From the NCBI GenBank assembly GCA_965217205.1, contig OZ244254.1, forward strand, positions 1,860,001 through 1,924,000: a stretch of 64,000 nt of DNA, read 5' to 3'. Below are positions 17,219 to 25,843 of the stretch, piece after piece (the first letter of the stretch is position 1; each line of letters begins with the position of its first letter). A program made the translations under genes and the position numbers. The stretch is from Maricaulis sp947259345 (GTDB lineage: Bacteria > Pseudomonadota > Alphaproteobacteria > Caulobacterales > Maricaulaceae). The notes below the pieces were generated by a model, which saw only the letters and a list, made by a program, of their open reading frames with translations, was not told the DNA's origin and searched no databases.

Positions 17219-18388
17219 CTAGCGCCTCAGTCGAGCAAAGCGACGATTTTCGAAGCCATCCAGCAGCCATTCCAGCGGCCCCAGCCGGAGATATCGATCC
17301 ATCAACCAGACTGCCGCTGCCTGAATGCCCGCAAGAGCGAAACCGAAGGCAAATAGCGCAGCGGGGCCTAGTCGCCCGAACAAACCCATTCCGGGCAGGC
17401 CGGAGAATATCAGCGTCAGGACAATGATCTGCCCGACATAAACGCTCAGCCAGAGATGCCCGGCCCGGATGAAGAGCAGCTGGACCGGCTCGGCGATCCG
17501 GAAACGGACGGCAAGAACGACCAGGGCGGCATAACCATAGGCCATCAGCAGGGCCGCAAACGAGCGCCCCACCAAGCCCTCCCAGGCCTGCGAAGGCGCG
17601 AAGGAAACGCTCAGCGCCTGCACCGCGCTCCACCCGCTCAGCGGAAGGCCGATCCCGAGCGCCATGGCGGCACTGATCACCAGCGGCATGACCGGCCAGC
17701 GTCCGCCCCAGAAGCCGCGCTCCACCAGCTCCATGCCGAGCAGGAGCAAGCCCAGAACGCCGCCGCCGAGGAAGAAGAACTCAACCAGGTGAAATTGAAG
17801 TGCCGTGGCCATATTGTGCGGCAAACGGGCCCAGAAACCGGATTGATGAGCCGCCTCGATGGCGGCGATGCGGGCTTCGTCCAGTCCGAGTAGATCGGGC
17901 AAGCCCATTGTGTCGGGCAAGAGCGCGGTAATGCCGATCCCGCCGAGTACGATCAGGAATGTGCCACCGACCAGCGCCACAAGAGACGCCCAGCGCGTCA
18001 CAGGCCGCAAGGCCCGCATGGGCAACGCGATCATTCCCGCGATCGCCATTACAGTCAGCAATTCGCCATACCAGACGAGGTAGGCGAGACCGAGCCCCAA
18101 CAGGCTGAGCCAACCCAGTCCCGACTTGGCGCCGCTGTGCTGGCGCAGCGTCAGCGCAGACCCGAACAGGACGATCAGGAGGATATTGAATACCCAGGCG
18201 ACGAAGGTTTGACCGGTCCACCAGGCGAGACTGTCCAACGGGCCCGGCGTCGCAGTTTGCAGCGGCAAGAGGTCGGCCGCAGCCCAGACATGCGCAAAGC
18301 CCGGCATATTGGCAAAGAGCAGGCCAAACACCGTCACCCCGAGCATGATCAGGATGCCGGCCTCTTCCCCTTCTTCACCTGTGTCCAT
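17219..18388 (-). CDS. DUF418 family multi-pass membrane protein
   Basis: A 389-residue inner-membrane protein with about ten hydrophobic segments. The N-terminal region (ILIMLGVTVFGLLFANMPGF), the mid-protein loop and the C-terminal stretch GPLEWLLDGFENRRFARL, which resembles the GPLEWLWR motif, match the DUF418/YeiB family. The function of the family is unresolved; a transporter or acyltransferase-like role has been proposed for relatives. It is flanked by a 94-base gap before the NTF2-like gene, so it is probably transcribed from its own promoter in the 18.4-18.5 kb gap. Confidence 0.8.
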   Translation of the reverse strand: MDTGEEGEEAGILIMLGVTVFGLLFANMPGFAHVWAAADLLPLQTATPGPLDSLAWWTGQTFVAWVFNILLIVLFGSALTLRQHSGAKSGLGWLSLLGLGLAYLVWYGELLTVMAIAGMIALPMRALRPVTRWASLVALVGGTFLIVLGGIGITALLPDTMGLPDLLGLDEARIAAIEAAHQSGFWARLPHNMATALQFHLVEFFFLGGGVLGLLLLGMELVERGFWGGRWPVMPLVISAAMALGIGLPLSGWSAVQALSVSFAPSQAWEGLVGRSFAALLMAYGYAALVVLAVRFRIAEPVQLLFIRAGHLWLSVYVGQIIVLTLIFSGLPGMGLFGRLGPAALFAFGFALAGIQAAAVWLMDRYLRLGPLEWLLDGFENRRFARLRR

Positions 18389-18530
18389 GCCTGCTCCTGC
18401 GGGCGCTGCCCCATTTCCGCCATCTTCTTACGAAGACTTCATGAAACTCTCATATTGTGTGAATTGCCTTCACCGTATGCAGGTCCTAGTCACATATTCA
18501 ATCCTTCGGACGTTCAGGCGCACACCAGAC

Positions 18531-18797
18531 ATGGTCCAGTTTTTGATATCCCTTATCGAATGGTTCGCCATGGTGGCCCTGTCATCGGTCGGCATTGAGG
18601 CGTCCGCGCGCACCGAGTGCGGCTCCAGCCCGGCGCCGCAGCCCGCAGAGTATCGCGAAGCGGTGATGAACCTGAATGACGGCGCGGCGATCGGCTGGCA
18701 CAAGGTCAGTCTTGATCCGTGCGCACAATGGACGCCGATAATCGACAATCGCGAATTGCCGGAATTGCTGTCACCGCCGCTGGTCTACAACAGCTAG
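18531..18797 (+). CDS. Small hypothetical exported protein
   Basis: A possible 88-residue protein of unknown function. From ATG 18531 it has a short hydrophobic stretch (FLISLIEWFAMVALSSV) like a signal peptide, then an alanine-terminated cleavage-like site and a soluble tail with two cysteines and GWHKVSLDPCAQWTPI. Third-position base use looks coding. There is no convincing ribosome-binding site, and the frame could begin upstream at 18441. A minus-strand frame covers the same bases. I consider it more likely real than not, but only just. Confidence 0.4.
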   Translation: MVQFLISLIEWFAMVALSSVGIEASARTECGSSPAPQPAEYREAVMNLNDGAAIGWHKVSLDPCAQWTPIIDNRELPELLSPPLVYNS

Positions 18798-18970
18798 CCT
18801 CCCCGCACAGACCGCCTTCCACGCGACCTTTCCGCTGCAAATATTGAATTTGCATAGATTATCTGTGTGCCTGACGCGCATCTCCCCCTATTCTCTGTCA
18901 TATTGAGCCTGATCGGCCCGCCCTCGCGCGCGGACGTGCTCATTACGGATTGCAGGCAGCCAGGCCCGAA
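18798..18970. other. Upstream region of the TipN-like gene
   Basis: This 173-base gap has an AT-rich tract around 18838-18900 (AAATATTGAATTTGCATAG) that is a plausible promoter. No tRNA, repeat or long dyad was seen. Confidence 0.4.
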
Positions 18971-21010
18971 ATGACCGAGACCAGACAAGACCACACGATC
19001 GAACTCGCGGAGATGACCATGGCCGACGAGGAAAACCAGGCGTCGATAGCGCCGACTGACCGCCAGGCGCTGACCGCGCCCGCCGTCCGGGAGACAAACG
19101 GATCCGACGCGCCGCCGCGGGGGGGCAATTGGCTGGTGTGGCTGGGCAATTGTTTCGCACTCTGCTGGGTCGGCGGCGCCAGTGCCTATCTGTGGGCCTA
19201 TCTGGGCATCCAGTCCTTCGAAGCCCTGGGCCGTTACAGTTTTGGTCAGCTTACGGGCCTTTCCGTGTTTGCCCTCCTGCCAGCCCTGATCTTCATCATC
19301 GCCGGCATGATGGCCCGTGAAATCGTGCGAAGCTCTGCCAATACGCGCCGCGTCGAGCTGGCCATCCGCAAGCTGGCCGAGCCGGCACAATACGCCCGAC
19401 ACGAGGTCCAGACACTGTCCGATGCCGTGTCCGGCGAAGTCGAGCGGATCAATTCCGCGCTTGAGAGTGCGCTGGCACGACTGGCCGCCATGGAAGAAGT
19501 GATCAGCCACCACGCTGAGTCACTGGAACAATCCGCTACCGATGCCCGCGACCGGACCGAGACTCTGCTCAAGGGACTGCGCACAGAACGCCTGCGTCTG
19601 GGCGAGGTCTCGGAATCATTGGATGACAAGGCCGCGCTCATCGCGGCCGCCATCTCCGATCAGTCGAAAATGGTGGCCGCCGCCGCGGAGCTCGCTGCGA
19701 GCCAGGCCTCCGATAGCGAACGGCGGATCCGTGCCAGCGTCGATGGCCTCAATGAAGCTGGCAGCGCGGTAACCGAGCGCAGCGATGCGGCCGCCCTGAT
19801 CATCTCTGAACGGAGCAGCCATCTGCGCGAACTGTCCGACGGGCTCAAGGAACGCTCGGAGAATCTCGACGCCGCCTATGTGAAGCATCGCCAGCGCCTC
19901 GCGGATGCCGGTGAAGCCCTGCGGCAGGAGCAGGAAAAGATCGCCGCCGCCCTCGACTTCCACAAGGCAGAACTGGAGGTCATGGCCTCGACAGCCCGCG
20001 ACGGGGCAGACGCGCTCAACTCCGCCGCCTCCAATGGCGCGGTCGCATTCCGCGAAGCCGTTGAATCAGCAATCGAACGCGCCGACAGCATGGCCGGCCG
20101 GGTCCGGTCTGAAACCGAAAGTGCAGCCCAGGAGCACGAATCCGCCCTCGCGCGACTCATCGCCTCGGCCCAGGAAGCCAAGGCCGTGTCCGAAGCCGCG
20201 ATCGAGGCCATCGAAGCCCAGGCCGATATTGTCGCCAGCAAGGTCGAACAGACCAATGAAGCGGCCTATGAAGCTGCGCGCCGCTCGGACGAAGCCTTCG
20301 AGCTCCGCCTCGCCGAAGCGGACAAGCTGACCAAGCGCGCCTCGGTCGCCGCAGACGAGGCCGCCGAGTCCGTCCGCAAGCGGCTTGAGGGCGTGCTTGC
20401 ATCGGCCCGCTCGGAAACCCAAACAGTCGAGCGCCATCTCGATGCGATGACCGAGCGCTTGTCGGAAATGCCGGGCATGGCTCGTGACCGGGCTCAGGAA
20501 GCAGCAGACACATTGCGGCGCGGCCTGGAGGGCCTGAATGCCGCCGCCATGGCAGCCGCAGAGGAAGCCCAGGAAATCGATGCCGCCTTCCAGGCGCGTA
20601 TCCGCCAGAATTACGAACTTCTCTCTGACTTCATGCTGCGCATGGGGTCCGTCGCAGGCGGTCGTCGCGCGCCTGACCTCGGCAGCAATGAGCTGCCAGA
20701 CCCGTTGGCCGGTCGCAAGGCCCGGCGTTCTGACGCGACGCGTGATGACACCCCGACCGACACGCCTGATTCACAATCAGACGCCGACATGGATCGGCCT
20801 TTGGGCCATTCCGAAGCCTCCACCCAGCCACGGGCAGACAATGCCGTCGGCTTCCCGGAGCGCGGCGGGCGCCGCCCCGGCGGATCCGGCAGTGAGCCCG
20901 GCTGGCGCTGGAAAGACCTGCTCTCATCCATGCCGGACGAGGAGGAGGCCGACACATCCAAACGCGGTCGCCGCTCTGGCAAGACCGACACGGACTCCAA
21001 GGACAGCTAG
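18971..21010 (+). CDS. TipN-like polar localisation protein (membrane-anchored coiled coil)
   Basis: A 679-residue protein. Residues 1-53 are hydrophilic, two close transmembrane helices follow at about 54-76 and 93-115, then an almost unbroken alanine/glutamate-rich coiled coil from about 120 to 560. The C-terminal 100 residues are disordered and charged. This layout matches TipN, the birth-scar polarity factor of Caulobacter, which is about 200 residues longer. The identification rests on architecture and lineage, not on a residue signature; another possibility is a generic coiled-coil envelope protein. Start at ATG 18971; an ATG at 19013 is also possible. Confidence 0.6.
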   Translation: MTETRQDHTIELAEMTMADEENQASIAPTDRQALTAPAVRETNGSDAPPRGGNWLVWLGNCFALCWVGGASAYLWAYLGIQSFEALGRYSFGQLTGLSVFALLPALIFIIAGMMAREIVRSSANTRRVELAIRKLAEPAQYARHEVQTLSDAVSGEVERINSALESALARLAAMEEVISHHAESLEQSATDARDRTETLLKGLRTERLRLGEVSESLDDKAALIAAAISDQSKMVAAAAELAASQASDSERRIRASVDGLNEAGSAVTERSDAAALIISERSSHLRELSDGLKERSENLDAAYVKHRQRLADAGEALRQEQEKIAAALDFHKAELEVMASTARDGADALNSAASNGAVAFREAVESAIERADSMAGRVRSETESAAQEHESALARLIASAQEAKAVSEAAIEAIEAQADIVASKVEQTNEAAYEAARRSDEAFELRLAEADKLTKRASVAADEAAESVRKRLEGVLASARSETQTVERHLDAMTERLSEMPGMARDRAQEAADTLRRGLEGLNAAAMAAAEEAQEIDAAFQARIRQNYELLSDFMLRMGSVAGGRRAPDLGSNELPDPLAGRKARRSDATRDDTPTDTPDSQSDADMDRPLGHSEASTQPRADNAVGFPERGGRRPGGSGSEPGWRWKDLLSSMPDEEEADTSKRGRRSGKTDTDSKDS

Positions 21011-21636
21011 TTGTTTACGGCCTGCGTGCGCCCGGCCGTCCAATCCGCGATCTCCCGGCTGGCTTCGCGCGCGGCTTGATCAAAGGCGGCGACAATCGCC
21101 GTGGTCCGGTTGGCGCTGGCGCGCACTTCCGACGTCACCACCCGCGCCCCGGCGAAACGACGGCCGTTCTCGGCAACCAAACGAGCAGCAAGACGAACCC
21201 GAATTATGGGCGCGGCGTCCTCACCACGATCATAAACAGCCTCAAATTCCTGCATGTCGAGGCGAAGCTCGTAATCCGCCCGCACACCATCATCGGCCCG
21301 AGTCGGGGCAAGCCCGGATTGACGCGCATTGAATGTGTCTACGACCAGACTCTGAAGCAGACGCGGTGCCGGGGATATCCAGCGCGCGCCATGTATATAG
21401 GCCAGGCTTGAGCCATCCCGCATGATCGCAATCTGGTCGCCCGACAATCCGCGCGGAGCATTCGGCGTGTCGATTTCGATAATGGTCCAGTTCTCGCCGG
21501 CCAGCTCGGCCGGTTCCGGCGAGGACAGGCGATAGACCGAAACCGGCTCGGCCTCGGGCAACAGCGAGACGCAGGCGGAGACCGAAAGGGCGCTCAGCCC
21601 GATCAGAGCAGCCCGGATGTAACGCGATCCGCTCAT
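21007..21636 (-). CDS. ABC-transport auxiliary lipoprotein (PqiC/LinL type)
   Basis: A 209-residue lipoprotein with signal peptide ALIGLSALSVSAC. The mature part has the PqiC/ABC-type auxiliary pattern: VYRLSSPEPAEL, then a DGSSLAYIHGARWISPAPRL stretch and LRLDMQEFEAVYD. Such lipoproteins form the outer-membrane end of MCE lipid transporters. It is the last gene of the four-gene MCE operon, overlapping the MCE gene by four bases (ATGA), and its stop codon overlaps that of the convergent TipN-like gene. Confidence 0.87.
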   Translation of the reverse strand: MSGSRYIRAALIGLSALSVSACVSLLPEAEPVSVYRLSSPEPAELAGENWTIIEIDTPNAPRGLSGDQIAIMRDGSSLAYIHGARWISPAPRLLQSLVVDTFNARQSGLAPTRADDGVRADYELRLDMQEFEAVYDRGEDAAPIIRVRLAARLVAENGRRFAGARVVTSEVRASANRTTAIVAAFDQAAREASREIADWTAGRTQAVNN

Positions 21637-22583
21637 TGCGGCACCTCCACGGTTTCACGGGGGGCTCCGGCGATGAAGCTGCCCGGATTGCTTTCCACCT
21701 CGGACGTGATCCGTTCGAGCGAGGCCACGACGCGCCGCAGATCAGACAGGGTCCGGTTGAGATCCTCAATGCCACTATCGGCCAGGCTTTCCAGCGCCGG
21801 CTGAAGCGTGAGGACAATCTGGTTGGTATCGGCAGCGGCCTGGTTCACGGCCATGGCCGCCAGCGTGGTCTCATTGGTGGCCAGTGTCATCTCATTGTTG
21901 AGGAAGGCCTCCGCCGTCACGCCGAACCGCTCCAGCGAGACCGCGGCCTCATTCATGCCCTGGGCGGCCGTATCAATGCTGGCGAGCGTGTTGCGCATAT
22001 CTGCGATCAACGCCTCTTCCTCGGAGAGCCGATCCGTGATCTCGCGCAGATTGGTCAAAGTTGCAGAGACTTCATCCACATTCTGCTCGGACAGGAGGGC
22101 GGTCAGCCGGAAGAGTGCCGTCTGCGCCGCGTCGAGAACATCCTCGGACCCTTCGACCAGGCCTTCCAGCTGGGCCCGGCGCGCAAAGATGCGCGGCGGT
22201 GGACGATTGGCCGGGCTCTCCAGGCGCTGGGCCTCCGGCGTGCCGCCGGTGATCAGGACATAGGACAGGCCGGTCAGCCCTTGTGGTTCGAGCTGGGCCT
22301 CGCTGTTCACCCTCACCGGCGTCTGCGCCAGCACACGGATGCGGGCGATCACCCGGCTTTGATCATCCAGTTCCAGGTCGGTGACCTCCCCGACCTGAAT
22401 CCCGTTGAAGCGCACTTCACCGCTTTCGCGCAGCCCCCGGACAGGCCCGTCAAAGACAATGTCATAAAAGGCGTAGTCCTCGTCGAAGGAGACCTTGCCG
22501 AGCCAGAGGGCGAAGAAGCCACCGGCCGCCAGAAGAAGGACAGCAAACAGGCCGACCAGGGCGTGATGGGCTTTGGTTTCCAT
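21633..22583 (-). CDS. MCE (MlaD-type) substrate-binding protein
   Basis: A 316-residue periplasmic protein anchored by an N-terminal helix (about residues 9-30). The single MCE domain, about 35-120, includes YDIVFDGPVRGLRESGEVRF and NGIQVGEVTDLELDD. A long helical tail with many short heptads runs from about 140 to 300, as in MlaD proteins that form a hexameric tunnel for phospholipids. The tail is longer than in E. coli MlaD (183 residues), closer to LinM. It lies 3 bases after the ATPase gene and overlaps the lipoprotein gene. Confidence 0.92.
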   Translation of the reverse strand: METKAHHALVGLFAVLLLAAGGFFALWLGKVSFDEDYAFYDIVFDGPVRGLRESGEVRFNGIQVGEVTDLELDDQSRVIARIRVLAQTPVRVNSEAQLEPQGLTGLSYVLITGGTPEAQRLESPANRPPPRIFARRAQLEGLVEGSEDVLDAAQTALFRLTALLSEQNVDEVSATLTNLREITDRLSEEEALIADMRNTLASIDTAAQGMNEAAVSLERFGVTAEAFLNNEMTLATNETTLAAMAVNQAAADTNQIVLTLQPALESLADSGIEDLNRTLSDLRRVVASLERITSEVESNPGSFIAGAPRETVEVPQ

Positions 22584-22586
22584 GCT

Positions 22587-23360
22587 CTAATTCTCCTTGC
22601 CGGCCAGCGCGGCACGCCCGCGCGGTCCGTGGAAATACTGCTTGATCCAGGGATGGGGGTTCCCCAACAACTCCCTTATCGGCGCAACGGCTTCAACCCG
22701 CTTGTCGGCCAAAACCGCAACGCGGTCACAGATCGCGTAAAGACTGTCGAGGTCGTGTGTGATCATGACCACAGTCAGCCCCAGCGCGTCGGACAATTCC
22801 CGGATCAGATTGTCAAAGGCCGCCGCCCCGATCGGATCGAGCCCGGCGGTTGGTTCGTCGAGAAAGAGGATTTCCGGATCCAGTGCCAGGGCCCGGGCCA
22901 GAGCCGCGCGCTTGCGCATACCGCCGGACAATTCGGACGGAAAGCGATCCGCCGCGCTGGGATCGAGGCCGGCGAGACCGATCTTCATGCCGGCAATCTC
23001 CTCCATGAGCGAGATCGGCATGTCGATGTGCTCACGTAGCGGCGCCATCACATTCTCCAGCACGGAGAGCGAGGTGAATAGCGCGCCATTCTGGAACAGG
23101 ACGCCCATCCGGCTATCGATGAGACGACGTTCGGCATCGGACAGTTCCGACAGCCGCCGGTCATTGAGGAAAACGTCTCCGCCTTCGGGCCGTTTCAGGC
23201 CGAGAATGGTGTTCAGGAGCACCGTCTTGCCCGTACCCGATCCACCGACAATGCCGAGAATCTCGCCGCGCCGGACATCCAGATCTAGATGCTCATGTAC
23301 GACATGGGAGCCGAAAGCGCTGCGCAGATTGCGCACGGAGATGAGGATGTCCTCGCTCAT
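22587..23360 (-). CDS. MlaF-type ABC transporter ATP-binding protein
   Basis: A 257-residue ABC ATPase with all motifs intact: Walker A GGSGTGKT (39-46), Q-loop LFQNGALFTSL (88-98), signature LSGGM (144-148), Walker B ILFLDEPTAGLDP (164-176) and switch His in MITHDLDSL. The phrase NGALFTSLSVLENVMAPLRE is diagnostic of MlaF-like proteins rather than general ABC ATPases. It powers movement of lipids through the MlaE-type permease encoded just upstream, with a four-base start/stop overlap. Confidence 0.93.
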   Translation of the reverse strand: MSEDILISVRNLRSAFGSHVVHEHLDLDVRRGEILGIVGGSGTGKTVLLNTILGLKRPEGGDVFLNDRRLSELSDAERRLIDSRMGVLFQNGALFTSLSVLENVMAPLREHIDMPISLMEEIAGMKIGLAGLDPSAADRFPSELSGGMRKRAALARALALDPEILFLDEPTAGLDPIGAAAFDNLIRELSDALGLTVVMITHDLDSLYAICDRVAVLADKRVEAVAPIRELLGNPHPWIKQYFHGPRGRAALAGKEN

Positions 23361-24511
23361 ATGCCGAGCTCCAGATACATCATCGCGAACAGGGCTTCGA
23401 GCACGATCACCGCAAAGATGGATTGCACGACCGAGGCGGTGACGCGCCGTCCCAGCGACTCCACATCACCCTGCACCTGCATGCCCTGGCGGCAACCGAT
23501 GATGGCGACGACGAGACCAAAAACCGGGGCCTTGGACATGCCAACCCAGAAATGGCTGATATCCAGCTCGGAATGCAGGCGTGTGAAAAACAGGGCCGGC
23601 GAAATATCCTGAGCCGACCAGGCCACCAGCATGCCGCCAAAGATGCCGGAGACCATGGCCCCGAAGGTCAGCAGCGGCGCCATCAGCACACAGGCCACGA
23701 CGCGCGGCAGGACCAGCGCTTCGAACGGGTCGAGGCCGAGCACGCGCATGGCGTCGACTTCCTGCTGCATCTTCATGGCCCCGATCGAGGCCGTGAAGGC
23801 ACTGTCCGATCGGCCCGCCAACATGATCGCCGTGATCAAGACACCGAACTCACGCAGAACCGAAATCCCCACCAGCTCGACAGTGAAGACGGAGAAGCCG
23901 ACACTCTGCAACAGATTGGCGCCCATATAGGCCACCACAGCACCGATGAAGAAGGACAGGACGGCGACGATCGGCAAGGCGTTGACGCCGACTTCCTCCA
24001 TCGCCCAGACGGTCGGCGTCAGGCGGAAGCGCCAAGGCTGAAGGAAGCAGGAAATTCCGGTCGTCAGCGTCTTGCCGAAGAAGGCAAATGTGTCGACCGC
24101 CTCCTGGTAGGCCGCCTCCAGGCCGGCGCCAATCCGGGCGAGGGCCTTGATGAAACCGAATGTCGGCACTTCGTCAGGCCCGCAGACCTGAGTACGCTGG
24201 CGCACTTCCTCGATCAGGCGGCGCACCGTCCGGTGTTCGCCAACGAAGTGAAAGTCCGCGTCCGGGGTCGGGCAACGCCGCGTCGCCCGCCCAAGCAGAT
24301 AGGCACCGGACGTATCGACCCGGCCAAGATGGGTAACATCAACGATGATGTTGCAGGGGTCGGTCGCATTCTCGACCGCGCGGATCGCACTATCATGACG
24401 GCCGATCGTGTCGACCACCCAATCCCCATGCGGCTCCAGGATCGTGCGCTCGCCCTCCTCGCGCACAACCAGTTCCGCCCTTGGCGATGATTCGTCCCGC
24501 ATTCCCCTCAT
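23357..24511 (-). CDS. MlaE-type permease with N-terminal STAS domain
   Basis: A 384-residue permease. An N-terminal cytoplasmic STAS-like domain at about residues 5-105 (LEPHGDWVVDTIGRHDSAI, then VDVTHLGRVDTSGAYLLGR) precedes an MlaE domain of five or six helices. MlaE hallmarks include QSVGFSVFTVELVGISVLRE and MKMQQEVDAMRVLGLDPFEAL. In E. coli the STAS part is the separate MlaB; here the two are fused, a known arrangement in LinK-like permeases. The gene begins 10 bases after the MFS gene stop. ATG 24511 and 24502 are both possible starts. Confidence 0.93.
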   Translation of the reverse strand: MRGMRDESSPRAELVVREEGERTILEPHGDWVVDTIGRHDSAIRAVENATDPCNIIVDVTHLGRVDTSGAYLLGRATRRCPTPDADFHFVGEHRTVRRLIEEVRQRTQVCGPDEVPTFGFIKALARIGAGLEAAYQEAVDTFAFFGKTLTTGISCFLQPWRFRLTPTVWAMEEVGVNALPIVAVLSFFIGAVVAYMGANLLQSVGFSVFTVELVGISVLREFGVLITAIMLAGRSDSAFTASIGAMKMQQEVDAMRVLGLDPFEALVLPRVVACVLMAPLLTFGAMVSGIFGGMLVAWSAQDISPALFFTRLHSELDISHFWVGMSKAPVFGLVVAIIGCRQGMQVQGDVESLGRRVTASVVQSIFAVIVLEALFAMMYLELGI

Positions 24512-24521
24512 CGTGCAAATC

Positions 24522-25697
24522 CTAGTCGATATTTTCCCGACGCGGGAGTGAAGAAACGCGATGCAAACCCAGAGCGGCAACCAGGCCCAAAAGCCCCGGC
24601 ACCATCATGAAAGCGAAGCCACCCACTCCGAAGGATGCGAAGGCATAGCCTGACAGGGTCGACATCGCTGCCAATATGATGCCACCCGACAAGGCCGAAT
24701 TGAGGCCTTGTGACAGGGCGGTCTGGTCGTCCGGCATATCCTGGGCGGTGAAACGCAGGAAGCCGACATAGGTGGCGGCGAAGGTCAGGGCGTGCAAGGC
24801 CTGCAGTGGAAACAGGGCCCAGACTGGCGGCGAGAGTGCGGTCAGCCCCCAGCGAACCAGCGAGGCCAACCCGCCCAACATCATCAGACCAGCCGGGCTG
24901 AGGCGGCCGAGCCAGCCCCGACCGGACAGCCACAGAAAGGCGATCTCGAAGGCCACTGCGGAGGCCCAGAGCGTCCCGACCATGGCGCCGCTGATACCCT
25001 GCTGGGTCCAGGCATTGGCCGAGACGACATAGTAGAAAGCATGGCCCGACTGGATCAGGGCCGAAGCGGCCAGGGCGAGCCCCAGCGGCCCGATGAGGAG
25101 GCGGCGCAATTCCCTCCACTCATCAGGTCTCGGAATATGGGCCGCAGGGCGATGCCCAGGGGGCAACCAGGCCGCGGCCAGCGCCATCAGCCCGCCGGCA
25201 ATGATGACCCAGGCCAGCACGCTCTCTGTCCCGGTCCGGTCGATGAGCGCGCCAGCGGCGAAGTTGGCGACGATGAAAAGTGCCGATCCGAAAGCGCGGA
25301 CCGGTCCGAATTCGAAAGCGTGATCGCGCGCGGCGCGGATGGCAAAGGCGTCGGTGACAGGGATCTGACCAAATACCAGTGCCCCGGCGGCGAAGGACAG
25401 AACGACAAGAAGCCAGGGCGAGTCGACCGGGATATGCAGGGCGAAAACGATCACGCTGCCGATGGCAAAGGCGAGGATGGGATCGCGATGACGCACCGCC
25501 CGATCCGCCCAGCGCGCGCCGATCGGCGACACCAGCGTCCGGCCGATCATCCCTGCGGCGAGGATCCAGCCAATCCATTCCGGCGACAGGCCGCGCCCGT
25601 CCAGCCAGCGCGGGAAATAGGGCAGGAAAGCCCCGAACATGAGATAGAAGGCGCCATAATAGGTCGCAAAGCGCAGGGCTGTGGGTTTGACCATCAT
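24522..25697 (-). CDS. MFS transporter (HcaT/LacY-like subfamily)
   Basis: A 391-residue 12-helix transporter. The N-terminus FATYYGAFYLMFGAFLPYFPRWLDGRGLSP and the loop GMIGRTLVSPIGARWADR match the MFS_1-like family, whose best-known members include HcaT and nucleoside-type symporters. The second half repeats the fold after a cytoplasmic loop near residue 195. The start ATG 25697 follows AGGAAG; the frame extends further upstream without a good start. It precedes the MCE operon by 10 bases, so it may be co-transcribed, but no functional link is evident. Confidence 0.85.
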   Translation of the reverse strand: MMVKPTALRFATYYGAFYLMFGAFLPYFPRWLDGRGLSPEWIGWILAAGMIGRTLVSPIGARWADRAVRHRDPILAFAIGSVIVFALHIPVDSPWLLVVLSFAAGALVFGQIPVTDAFAIRAARDHAFEFGPVRAFGSALFIVANFAAGALIDRTGTESVLAWVIIAGGLMALAAAWLPPGHRPAAHIPRPDEWRELRRLLIGPLGLALAASALIQSGHAFYYVVSANAWTQQGISGAMVGTLWASAVAFEIAFLWLSGRGWLGRLSPAGLMMLGGLASLVRWGLTALSPPVWALFPLQALHALTFAATYVGFLRFTAQDMPDDQTALSQGLNSALSGGIILAAMSTLSGYAFASFGVGGFAFMMVPGLLGLVAALGLHRVSSLPRRENID

Positions 25698-25843
25698 GTC
25701 TTCCTGATCACAGGCTTCGCTGCAGCGCCGCATTTCCCGGCAGGACCGGCTTGGCGAACAATGTTCACTTCTATAGGTTCGCGGTTCAATTGCCACCGCC
25801 GGAATCACGCCTCATGGATGGACATAACCTTGTTTCCACAAGG

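Noticed and set aside
18470..18748. A 92-codon minus-strand frame opposite the small hypothetical gene
   Set aside because: Less convincing than the plus-strand frame, which has a signal-peptide-like start; both remain doubtful.
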